A stretch of 21,245 bases of DNA from Muribaculaceae bacterium. Its GTDB lineage: Bacteria > Bacteroidota > Bacteroidia > Bacteroidales > Muribaculaceae. Both the position numbers and the translations under genes were made by a program. Below are positions 14,125 through 21,059 of this stretch, in pieces; within the stretch, counting starts at the first letter, position 1; every line of letters starts with the position of its first letter. The stretch spans positions 1 to 21,245 of the forward strand of contig VSPM01000048.1 in NCBI GenBank assembly GCA_009775365.1. Direction: 5' to 3'. Below the pieces are notes generated by a model. The model did no database searches, was not told the DNA's origin, and was given only the letters and a program-made list of their open reading frames with translations.

Positions 14125-15996
14125 TTATAGATATTGAAGATATTTTTCGGCAATCTCATTGCCGGCTGTTTTAATCTTTTTTTTCAGGGCGTTCTTTCTG
14201 TTATAAACGCGGTCGATGGGAATGTCGAGGAAAACACTTATGGATTTTCCGGAGAAGTCAAGCGTGATAAAGAGAAACAACTTCACATCTTTCTCCTGCA
14301 TTGAAGGTAAATCTTTCCTGAAGTCGGCCATGAGGTTTCCTAATCTGGAATTGACAGTGTTTTCCAATTCCATGAACACCTTGTTATCTTCCTTTATCCT
14401 GTCGATTATTTTTTTTACTGATGTGTAAAGCTCTTTTTTACCCAAAGGATGATTCATTGAGTCGTAATAGCCTTTTACCAGCTCGTCGAGAACGCCGAAC
14501 TGGTCGTGGAGAGAATTCTTCAGGATTTCGTGCGCCTCACGGATTGCCTTCGCTCTGTTCTCTAATGTCCTTTCATTCTCCTTCAGGCGGCTCTCAAGAG
14601 TGCTGACCCTCTCCCGTGTTTCATTTATAGTGATTTCCTGTTCTCTCGTTTTTGATTCGAGGTGTCGAATGTTCTCATCTTTTTTGTTTATTTCCATTAT
14701 TTTTTCTTCCAGCTCACGGTTCTGTCGTTCGGTCTGCGCCCACATTTTATCGAGCGCGCCTTCATTTTTGTCAAGTTCCATTCTCATGTTTTTTGCGAAC
14801 TCCATATTTTCACGTATTTCGCGTTGCCGTTTTTTTCTCGTATTTCTTGTAACAATCAAGAACACGAGTGACGTTAAAAAAAGAACAGACGCTATGAGCC
14901 CAATCCATAGATTCCTGGTCTCCACTTCAAGAGCCGAGTTTATTTCGAGCAGGTTATAATGGTCGAGTATGGCTTTCTCGTCATGGCGGCTTATCCATTT
15001 AACATATATCTTAGCGTTATATTCATTACTTGCAAAAAGAGAATCAGCCGCAATTTTGTAGTCACCTTTGTTATAAGCTATCAGATATGAGAGGAAGCTG
15101 CAATTATAATTGTGACTTTTTAAAGAGTCAAGACACTCTTGCGCCTTCACGATTTCTCCCAGCATTGCGTATGACGTGCCTAAATTATCCCATACCTGAT
15201 GATTGAAGGCAGGATAAGATGGATCAAGCTCCATTATCCTGCCTATACATTCGATGGCTTCATGATATTTCCTGCTATCGGCATATGCCGAGCTTTTGAG
15301 CCTTTCGGCATCGCATATCATGGATGTGTCGTTCTTCTGCTCTGCAATTTTCAAGGCTTCCAGCAGCACAATCAGGCAGGAGTCATAGTTCACTTTGTTG
15401 TAATGTATCCTGGCAATATCAAAGATGGCATCCGTGATATAAACGTTGCCTGGGCCGTCGGCGCAGAACTCCTTATAAGATTTATTGTAGTATGCTATGG
15501 CTGTAGTGGGATTGTTCATGTTGTCGAAGCAATCGCCAAAGCCACGGTAAATCAAGCCGAGCATGTTATGGTCGTTCAGCCTTGATGCCGTTTTTTCGGC
15601 CTGCATGAAAGCCATCAGCGCGTCGCCATAGTCGCGGGCAAAACGTTTCACCACCCCTTTGTAGTAGAACGCTTTCATACGTTTCGGGTCAGATTCCTTG
15701 CCGTTGTAATATTCCGTGGCGACAGATATGAGGGAGTCGTCGGTCTCGTCGGTGCCGTTCCAGTATTCGGCTTCGGTCAGCAGGAGGGCATATCGCGCCT
15801 TTTCCTGATCGCCGTCAAGCGAATCGGGGTTTATACTGTTGAGGATTGACAATGACTGCTCCGGGTTGTCGCCCATGTGTTGCTCCGCCAAGGTGAGTTC
15901 ACTGTCATGCCCGGAATTGCATGCTATTGTGGCAAGAGTCAATACAGCCGCGACAAGTGACAACAGATACATCCTTATAGGTCTGACTGAATTCAT
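14125..15996 (-). CDS. Membrane-anchored TPR/coiled-coil protein with C-terminal HTH-like segment
   Basis: This protein of about 623 residues starts at the ATG at 15996; the in-frame TTG at 16020 was rejected. The N-terminus has a lipoprotein-like signal (LTLATIAC, C26) or plain export signal. Helical TPR-like repeats fill about 30-340. A single transmembrane helix lies at about 364-383 (LWIGLIASVLFLTSLVFLIV), followed by RNTRKKR and a coiled coil at about 386-495. The end (566-610) reads DVKLFLFITLDFSGKSISVFL and DRVYNRKNALKKKIK, the helix-turn-helix-like ending I associate with Bacteroidales TPR regulators (DUF6377-like). The topology fits an outside TPR sensor and a cytoplasmic nucleic-acid or protein-binding tail. 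It lies just upstream of the secreted protease block on the same strand. Confidence 0.72.
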   Translation of the reverse strand: MNSVRPIRMYLLSLVAAVLTLATIACNSGHDSELTLAEQHMGDNPEQSLSILNSINPDSLDGDQEKARYALLLTEAEYWNGTDETDDSLISVATEYYNGKESDPKRMKAFYYKGVVKRFARDYGDALMAFMQAEKTASRLNDHNMLGLIYRGFGDCFDNMNNPTTAIAYYNKSYKEFCADGPGNVYITDAIFDIARIHYNKVNYDSCLIVLLEALKIAEQKNDTSMICDAERLKSSAYADSRKYHEAIECIGRIMELDPSYPAFNHQVWDNLGTSYAMLGEIVKAQECLDSLKSHNYNCSFLSYLIAYNKGDYKIAADSLFASNEYNAKIYVKWISRHDEKAILDHYNLLEINSALEVETRNLWIGLIASVLFLTSLVFLIVTRNTRKKRQREIRENMEFAKNMRMELDKNEGALDKMWAQTERQNRELEEKIMEINKKDENIRHLESKTREQEITINETRERVSTLESRLKENERTLENRAKAIREAHEILKNSLHDQFGVLDELVKGYYDSMNHPLGKKELYTSVKKIIDRIKEDNKVFMELENTVNSRLGNLMADFRKDLPSMQEKDVKLFLFITLDFSGKSISVFLDIPIDRVYNRKNALKKKIKTAGNEIAEKYLQYL

Positions 15997-16017
15997 ACTG
16001 AATTTTGATTTGCGTTG

Positions 16018-16048
16018 CAAAAATAATAAAAAGAGTGATTCATCACAA
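16018..16048 (-). promoter_or_regulatory. Promoter of the TPR gene
   Basis: On the minus strand, TTG (16048-16046), a 20-base spacer and TATTTTTG (16025-16018) fit the Bacteroidetes consensus. The start site would be near 16011, giving a leader of only about 15 bases before the chosen ATG. Confidence 0.6.
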
Positions 16049-16088
16049 TGATTTTGAAAAAAGGCGCATTAATGTCGCGATTTTTAGT

Positions 16089-16096
16089 TATTTTTG
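16089..16096 (+). promoter_or_regulatory. Possible -7 box for ruvB
   Basis: TATTTTTG matches TAnnTTTG and ends 4 bases before the ruvB ATG, so it would give a nearly leaderless message. No -33 match is seen at the usual spacing. It could be chance in A/T-rich sequence. Confidence 0.3.
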
Positions 16097-16100
16097 CACT

Positions 16101-17132
16101 ATGGAAGAGGAAGATTTCGACATTCGCGACCGTCAGATTCGCGACACAGACAAGGATATAGAGAAGGCTTTGCGCCCGCTGGCGTTTGATGATTTCAGCG
16201 GGCAGGAGAAGATAATATCAAATCTCAGAATTTTTGTGAAGGCTGCTCGCCTGCGTGGCGAGGCTCTCGACCATACACTTCTCCATGGCCCTCCGGGCCT
16301 TGGCAAGACCACTCTTTCAAACATAGTGGCCAATGAGCTCGGCGTGGGGTTCAAGGTCACATCCGGGCCTGTGCTCGACAAGCCCGGCGACCTGGCGGGA
16401 ATCCTGATGAGCCTCGAAGAGAACGATGTGCTTTTCATCGACGAGATTCATCGCCTTCACCCCATAGTTGAGGAATATCTGTATTCAGCCATGGAGGACT
16501 ATCGCATAGACATACTGCTCGACAAAGGTCCCGGGGCTAAAAGCGTGCAGCTTTCGCTGCAGCCATTCACTCTCATAGGAGCCACAACCCGCAGCGGACT
16601 TCTGACATCGCCGCTGCGTGCGCGATTCGGCATAAACTGCCATCTCGAATATTATGACCATAATATATTAAAAGGAATAGTGAGGCGTTCGGCAAACCTG
16701 CTGAGAGTGGGAATAGCCGACGAAGCAGCCATGGAGATTGCCCTTCGCAGCCGTGGCACTCCGCGTATTGCCAATGCCTTGCTTCGCCGTGTGCGCGATT
16801 TCGCAATGGTGATGGGAAACGGTTTTATCGACCTCGACATATCGCGCCATGCCCTTGAGGCCCTTAATATCGACCGCTACGGGCTTGACGAGATTGACAA
16901 CCGTATTCTGCTCACCATAATCGACAAGTTCAAAGGGGGCCCTGTCGGGCTCACCACAATAGCCACCGCTCTCGGGGAGGACGCCGGCACCCTGGAAGAG
17001 GTCTACGAGCCTTTCCTTATAAAAGAGGGATTCCTGAAGCGCACGCCGCGTGGCCGCGAGGTCACGGATCTTGCATACACGCATCTTCATCGCCAAAGGG
17101 CCAATATGCCGGGAAGCCTTTTTGATGAATAA
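16101..17132 (+). CDS. ruvB: Holliday junction branch migration ATPase RuvB
   Basis: This AAA+ motor drives branch migration of Holliday junctions together with RuvA, in recombination and repair. From the ATG at 16101 the protein has 343 residues, the usual size. It begins EEDFDIRDRQIR and continues with ALRPLAFDDFSGQEKI (23-38). Walker A is GPPGLGKTT (63-71), Walker B LFIDEIHRL (111-119) and sensor 1 GATTR (160-164). The arginine-finger region SPLRARFG (170-177) and the C-terminal winged helix (KRTPRGREVTDLAY) are also present. An upstream in-frame start at 16005 would add 32 atypical residues and overlap the divergent gene's promoter, so I reject it. A hairpin and then the flippase gene follow on the same strand. 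Confidence 0.97.
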   Translation: MEEEDFDIRDRQIRDTDKDIEKALRPLAFDDFSGQEKIISNLRIFVKAARLRGEALDHTLLHGPPGLGKTTLSNIVANELGVGFKVTSGPVLDKPGDLAGILMSLEENDVLFIDEIHRLHPIVEEYLYSAMEDYRIDILLDKGPGAKSVQLSLQPFTLIGATTRSGLLTSPLRARFGINCHLEYYDHNILKGIVRRSANLLRVGIADEAAMEIALRSRGTPRIANALLRRVRDFAMVMGNGFIDLDISRHALEALNIDRYGLDEIDNRILLTIIDKFKGGPVGLTTIATALGEDAGTLEEVYEPFLIKEGFLKRTPRGREVTDLAYTHLHRQRANMPGSLFDE

Positions 17133-17175
17133 ATACGCGTGGACGCGACGCATCGCATCGCGTCCACGCATATTT
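17131..17175 (+). terminator. Long GC hairpin between ruvB and the flippase gene
   Basis: AAATACGCGTGGACGCGA (17131-17148) pairs with TCGCGTCCACGCATATTT (17158-17175) with one mismatch, around a 9-base loop. It begins within the ruvB stop codon. No good T-run follows, so partial termination or message stabilisation is as likely as full termination. It resembles the hairpins at 1689 and 10652 in its GGGA/GGAC-type arms. Confidence 0.5.
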
Positions 17176-17212
17176 ATGACACACTATAAACTCTTACTTT
17201 TTTCAACATCCT

Positions 17213-18739
17213 ATGTCGGGAATTAAATCCTTAGTGAAAGACACTGCTGTGTATGGACTCAGCAGTATTGTGGGACGCTTCCTTAACTGGTGTCTTGTCC
17301 CGCTTTATGTGTACCTCTTTCCCTCGGAAGAGTATGGAATTGTGACCTATCTTTATGGAGCCACTGCTGTGGCGCTGGTGATACTCAACTACGGGATGGA
17401 GACCGGTTTTTTCCGCTTTGCCAACAAGGAGAAAGACCCTGAAAGTGTATATACCACATCGCTCATTTCTGTGGGTTTCACGTCGCTGCTCTTTATATTG
17501 CTTCTCACGCTGTTTCTGCATCCGGTGGCCGATGTCATGAAGCTTCCGGGCTACTCATTGTTTATATGGCTTATGGGAGTGACTGTGGCTGTTGACGCAT
17601 TTTCCAATCTTCCTTTCGCCTATCTTCGTTATAAGAACCGTTCATGGCGCTTCGCGGGCATAAAACTTATGAATGTGGCTGTCAACATAGGTCTTAATCT
17701 GTTCTTCCTTTTAGGCTGCCCGGCCATCATGAAGCATTCCCCTGATGCCGTCAGCTGGTTTTATGAGCCGGCAGGGGGCAGGGAGTTCGGAATAGGATGG
17801 ATATTTGTGGCCAACATCATCTCCACATTTGTTGTGCTTCTCACACTTTTGCCCGATGTTTTGGGGCGGCGCTATGTGCTTGTGTGGAGCCTTCTGAAAA
17901 AAATGCTGGCCTACAGCTGGCCACTGTTGATTCTGGGAGTGGCAGGAATGCTCAGCCAGAACATGGGGCAGCTTATAATCCCGTATCTTTTCCCGGGGGA
18001 TGAGGCTATGGCCAGAAGCATGGTGGGAATCTATGGGGCCAACATGAAGATTGCCATAGTCATGGTGATGTTCACTCAGGCATTCCGCTACGCATATGAG
18101 CCTTTTATCTTCGCGCAGGCCAAAGGGGAAAACAAGAGCAAGGCATATTGCGACGCCATGAAATATTTCATAATTTTCGGGCTGCTGATATTTCTCGGTG
18201 TGATGTATTATCTTCCGGTGCTGAAGCATTTCATTTCCCCCTCATATTGGAGCGGCCTGAGAGTGGTGCCGGTGATGATGATGGCCGAGCTGTGTTTCGG
18301 AGTTTTCTTCAATCTTTCATTGTGGTATAAGCTCACCGACCGCACGCAGTGGGGAATGTATTTCTCGCTTATATGTTTTGTTCTGATGCTTGGGCTGAAC
18401 ATATGGCTTGTGCCGGCGATAGGTATTCCCGACGGCTATATGGGTTCTGCCTGGGCGGCATTGATAAGCTACGCGATAGTGATGGTTATGAGTTATTTCG
18501 CAGGGCGCAAATATTATCCTCTCCCCTATCAGACCGGGCGCATCGCAATGTATGCGGCAGTGGCGGGGGTGCTGTATGCCGGAGGAATGATGATGGAGTC
18601 GTTCTTCCCTTTGTGGATTACATATCTTCTGAGGGGGATGCTTCTTGCAATATATATAGGCACCGTAGGTTTTCTTGAAGAGGTGCCTCTCCTGTCGCCT
18701 GTGATAAGGCGTGTGCTGCGAAAATTTAAAAACAGTTGA
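17213..18739 (+). CDS. Polysaccharide flippase (Wzx-like, MOP superfamily)
   Basis: This 508-residue, highly hydrophobic inner-membrane protein has roughly 12-14 transmembrane helices spread over its length. It is predicted to flip a lipid-linked oligosaccharide to the periplasmic side for capsule, O-antigen or exopolysaccharide assembly. The start MSGIKSLVKDTAVYGLSSIVGRFLNW, then VPLYVYLFPSEEYGIVTYLY, is the classic N-terminal pattern of polysaccharide biosynthesis/flippase proteins, with the early charged residues kept. It follows ruvB by 80 bases; no other glycan gene adjoins it, though a glycosyltransferase lies at 1741. The substrate is not predictable. A 14-pair hairpin follows 78 bases after the stop. 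Confidence 0.9.
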   Translation: MSGIKSLVKDTAVYGLSSIVGRFLNWCLVPLYVYLFPSEEYGIVTYLYGATAVALVILNYGMETGFFRFANKEKDPESVYTTSLISVGFTSLLFILLLTLFLHPVADVMKLPGYSLFIWLMGVTVAVDAFSNLPFAYLRYKNRSWRFAGIKLMNVAVNIGLNLFFLLGCPAIMKHSPDAVSWFYEPAGGREFGIGWIFVANIISTFVVLLTLLPDVLGRRYVLVWSLLKKMLAYSWPLLILGVAGMLSQNMGQLIIPYLFPGDEAMARSMVGIYGANMKIAIVMVMFTQAFRYAYEPFIFAQAKGENKSKAYCDAMKYFIIFGLLIFLGVMYYLPVLKHFISPSYWSGLRVVPVMMMAELCFGVFFNLSLWYKLTDRTQWGMYFSLICFVLMLGLNIWLVPAIGIPDGYMGSAWAALISYAIVMVMSYFAGRKYYPLPYQTGRIAMYAAVAGVLYAGGMMMESFFPLWITYLLRGMLLAIYIGTVGFLEEVPLLSPVIRRVLRKFKNS

Positions 18740-18817
18740 TATGGCATAAAAAAGAAATTACCCTTTGACGCTAACGCAAAATTACGGCAGCGCACTGTGT
18801 GGCTACATAATTTTTGC

Positions 18818-18862
18818 ACAATTCAGCCGGCTATAAATTTGGTTTGTGGCCGGCTGAATTGT
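18818..18862 (+). terminator. Perfect hairpin after the flippase gene
   Basis: ACAATTCAGCCGGC (18818-18831) pairs perfectly with GCCGGCTGAATTGT (18849-18862) around a 17-base loop. A T-run is lacking on the 3' side, but its position after the last gene of the unit fits a terminator. Confidence 0.6.
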
Positions 18863-19010
18863 TGCGGTATATTTTCAATGCGAAGAAATTCAGAATGTTT
18901 TGAGTGATTAAGAATAATTAAAGACTATTGAAGGTGTTTTAAGAAGGGGGTGTAAAAGTGCCAAAATTAAGCATTTTAACACTTGCGTATAGTTATTTTA
19001 ACGTTTAAAA

Positions 19011-19043
19011 TTGCCGATTATAATTTATTTATTCTTAAATTTG
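19011..19043 (+). promoter_or_regulatory. Promoter inside the flippase-recA gap
   Basis: TTG (19011-19013), a 22-base spacer and TAAATTTG (19036-19043) fit the Bacteroidetes -33/-7 pattern. The start site would be near 19050. No convincing gene lies downstream on this strand, only the hairpin-rich stretch described next. Confidence 0.5.
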
Positions 19044-19049
19044 CATAAT

Positions 19050-19340
19050 TCCCGAAAGAAATTTTTATTCCGGAGGGAATTCTGGAATTCAAGTATAATA
19101 AAAGTACCTACAAATAAAAGTTGATAACTGCTTTAGAAAAGCGATTTAGTCATAGAAAGTTGTGAAACTAAAGATTATAATTGCTTTTTCAGAAACATTA
19201 TCATCCGGCTTGTGAAAGAAGGAGGATAGTTCTTGCATTTGCCCTTCGCAGGGGCGAATAAGAGGATGAGTTTCAAAATATTTATACTTGAATTTTGGTT
19301 ATGGGGGGATGGCATCTTTGTGAAAAGGTGTCATCCTTTT
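19050..19340 (+). ncRNA. Candidate small RNA of about 290 bases, family unknown
   Basis: A promoter at 19011-19043 and a terminator at 19307-19340 bracket a stretch without a convincing gene. It holds several hairpins: AATTCCC (19047-19053) with GGGAATT (19074-19080), and ATTTGCCC (19237-19244) with GGGCGAAT (19252-19259). TCATCC at 19201-19206 can pair with GGATGA at 19264-19269, and TCATCC recurs in the terminator's 3' arm. I looked for and did not find the conserved cores of RNase P RNA, tmRNA or SRP RNA. A 6S-like RNA is possible. The remaining parts of 18740-19467 hold nothing else I can name. Confidence 0.35.
19307..19340 (+). terminator. Intrinsic terminator of the candidate small RNA
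   Basis: GGATGGCATCTTT (19307-19319) pairs with AAAGGTGTCATCC (19324-19336). This gives 13 pairs including two wobbles and a 4-base loop, followed directly by TTTTCCTTAT. The T-run is on the + side only, so it serves a + strand transcript, not recA. Confidence 0.7.
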
Positions 19341-19400
19341 CCTTATATTGAAGGAATAACATTATTGAAAGATGTCGGGAAGTGTAATGTCATGATAAAC

Positions 19401-19444
19401 AATACGGCAGCCACAGTTTCTTGGGGAACCATGGCTGCCGTATT
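19401..19444 (-). terminator. Terminator of recA
   Basis: AATACGGCAGCCA (19401-19413) pairs perfectly with TGGCTGCCGTATT (19432-19444). The loop can itself pair as GTTTC/GGAAC. It lies 23 bases past the recA stop; the T-run on the minus strand is weak (GTTTATC). Confidence 0.75.
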
Positions 19445-19467
19445 GCTTATTTGCAGATTTATGTTGC

Positions 19468-20679
19468 TTATTCGTCTATTTCAACATCGAAGTCGTCAGA
19501 GAAGAGGTCGTCGGTTTCAGCCTCGCGCTCGTCGCCGAAATCATCAGAATCCGGCTCCGGGGTGTCGTCGGAATCAGAATCTGCGCGCACTGTCTCTTTC
19601 CCGGGGAGGAAAGGGTTGACACTCTTGTTGCGAGCTGCTGCGCGTTTTGTCTCAAGCGCCTCTTTGATTTTTTTCTCCAGTTCGGCGGAGAGTTCCTGAT
19701 TGTCTTTGATAACCTTTTTGACGGCATCGCGCCCTTGTCCGAGTTTGTTGCCGTTGTATGAGAACCATGCCCCGCTCTTCTTTACGATTCCATATTCCAC
19801 GGCCATGTCGATTATCTCTCCTGCCTTGGATATTCCTTCGCCAAACATGAGTTCAAACTCTGCTTTCATGAATGGGGGCGCCACTTTGTTTTTCACGACT
19901 TTCACTTTGGCGAGGCGTCCTATTGCCTGGTCGCCGTCTTTAATGAAAGATGAGGGGCGAATCTCGATGCGCACGGAAGAATAGAACTTCAGGGCGTTGC
20001 CGCCGGTGGTTGTTTCCGGATTGCCGAACATCATTCCGATTTTCTCACGAATCTGGTTGATGAAGATGCAGCAGGTGCGTGTGCGAGAAATAGCTCCTGT
20101 GAGTTTTCTCATAGCCTGGCTCATGAGGCGCGCGTGGAGGCCCACGTTTTTGTCGCCCATCTCTCCTTCTATTTCTGCTTTGGGAGTAAGCGCGGCCACG
20201 GAGTCTACCACAAGCACATCTATCGCGCCTGAATTGATAAGCTGCTCGGCAATTTCAAGAGCCTGTTCGCCATTGTCGGGCTGTGCTATCCAAAGATTGT
20301 TTACATCCACTCCGAGTTTCTCGGCATAGAAACGGTCGAAGGCATGTTCGGCGTCGATTATGGCGCATATGCCACCTTGCTTCTGGGCTTCCGCGATCAC
20401 ATGAATGGCGAGAGTGGTCTTGCCGGATGATTCAGGGCCATATATTTCTGTTACTCTCCCGCGCGGCAGCCCACCCACTCCGAGTGCGAAGTCAAGGCCG
20501 ATTGAGCCGGTTGAGATGGTCTCCACATCTTGCACTGCGTCATCACCCAGGCGCATCACTGTGCCGCTGCCGAAGTCTTTTTCAAGATGAGCCATTGCCA
20601 CTTCAAGAGCTTTCTTCTTTTCGTCGGCTCCGCTGATGCGTCCCACGCTTGGGGTGGATGCTGATTTTTTCTTTGCCAT
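19468..20679 (-). CDS. recA: Recombinase RecA, with long acidic tail
   Basis: RecA forms ATP-dependent filaments on single-stranded DNA, performs strand exchange and triggers LexA cleavage. The core is complete: Walker A GPESSGKTT (81-89), IDAEHAFD (108-115), Walker B VLVVDS (155-160), loop L1 around EGEMGD (171-176), FINQIREKIG (206-215) and loop L2 GNPETTTGGNALKFY (219-233). The protein has 403 residues, about 50 more than many RecA proteins. The excess is a C-terminal tail with 21 Asp/Glu among the last 48 residues and runs such as SDSDD and SDDFGDE. In E. coli a shorter acidic tail restrains DNA binding, so a stronger version of that is a reasonable inference. A TAACTTTG box and a hairpin terminator flank the gene. 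Confidence 0.97.
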   Translation of the reverse strand: MAKKKSASTPSVGRISGADEKKKALEVAMAHLEKDFGSGTVMRLGDDAVQDVETISTGSIGLDFALGVGGLPRGRVTEIYGPESSGKTTLAIHVIAEAQKQGGICAIIDAEHAFDRFYAEKLGVDVNNLWIAQPDNGEQALEIAEQLINSGAIDVLVVDSVAALTPKAEIEGEMGDKNVGLHARLMSQAMRKLTGAISRTRTCCIFINQIREKIGMMFGNPETTTGGNALKFYSSVRIEIRPSSFIKDGDQAIGRLAKVKVVKNKVAPPFMKAEFELMFGEGISKAGEIIDMAVEYGIVKKSGAWFSYNGNKLGQGRDAVKKVIKDNQELSAELEKKIKEALETKRAAARNKSVNPFLPGKETVRADSDSDDTPEPDSDDFGDEREAETDDLFSDDFDVEIDE

Positions 20680-20727
20680 TTCTATATGATGTTTTTAATT
20701 ATTTTATCGTTGGTTATTTTTCTTCTG

Positions 20728-20735
20728 CAAAGTTA
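20728..20735 (-). promoter_or_regulatory. Probable -7 box for recA
   Basis: On the minus strand this reads TAACTTTG, matching TAnnTTTG, with a start site near 20721 and a leader of about 42 bases. The -33 region is not clear. Confidence 0.5.
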
Positions 20736-20817
20736 TAAATTGCAATGCTAAAGTCATAATTTTTTGCCATTTAATTGACCTTTCTCCACATTAAATAATC
20801 TTAACAGACAGGCATAA

Positions 20818-20836
20818 ACTGCAAAATGTTTGCAGT
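20818..20836. promoter_or_regulatory. Perfect inverted repeat upstream of recA
   Basis: ACTGCAAA, spacer ATG, TTTGCAGT forms a 19-base inverted repeat. It lies about 100 bases upstream of the recA start site and about 190 bases upstream of the divergent Crp/Fnr promoter. It could be an operator for either, or a hairpin. I see nothing else nameable in 20740-20970. Confidence 0.4.
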
Positions 20837-20971
20837 GAAACCGTATAATCGGCTAAGAATGTAGCAGATTAAGAAATGAGTCGTCAGGCATAGTCATAAC
20901 ACCCTCCGCCCCCCATAATACCCTTTGATCATATTTGCATCCATACCCTCTCTTGAGATTCCTTATTTAAA

Positions 20972-20991
20972 AAGTAATATGAATATTACTT
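20972..20991. promoter_or_regulatory. Operator-like palindrome at the Crp/Fnr gene promoter
   Basis: AAGTAATAT, centre GA, ATATTACTT gives perfect 9-base arms. It occupies the -33 region of the promoter whose -7 box is at 21010-21017. The size and symmetry suit a dimeric regulator, possibly the Crp/Fnr protein encoded just downstream acting on its own gene. Confidence 0.5.
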
Positions 20992-21009
20992 ATATTTGGT
21001 AAATTTTTG

Positions 21010-21017
21010 TAACTTTG
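21010..21017 (+). promoter_or_regulatory. -7 box of the Crp/Fnr-type gene
   Basis: TAACTTTG matches TAnnTTTG, with a start site near 21024 and a leader of about 36 bases. The expected -33 element is replaced by the palindrome at 20972-20991, which suggests activator dependence or repression. Confidence 0.5.
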
Positions 21018-21059
21018 TCGAACATATGCTTGTCGATATGACGGGCTCAAGATTAGAAT

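Noticed and set aside
16005..16100. 32-residue N-terminal extension of RuvB
   Set aside because: It does not fit the family, and it covers the divergent promoter of the TPR gene; the ATG at 16101 gives the normal length.
19233..19619. 128-residue open frame overlapping the recA end
   Set aside because: It needs a TTG start (or an ATG at 19266), passes through a terminator hairpin and then reads antisense to the recA tail.
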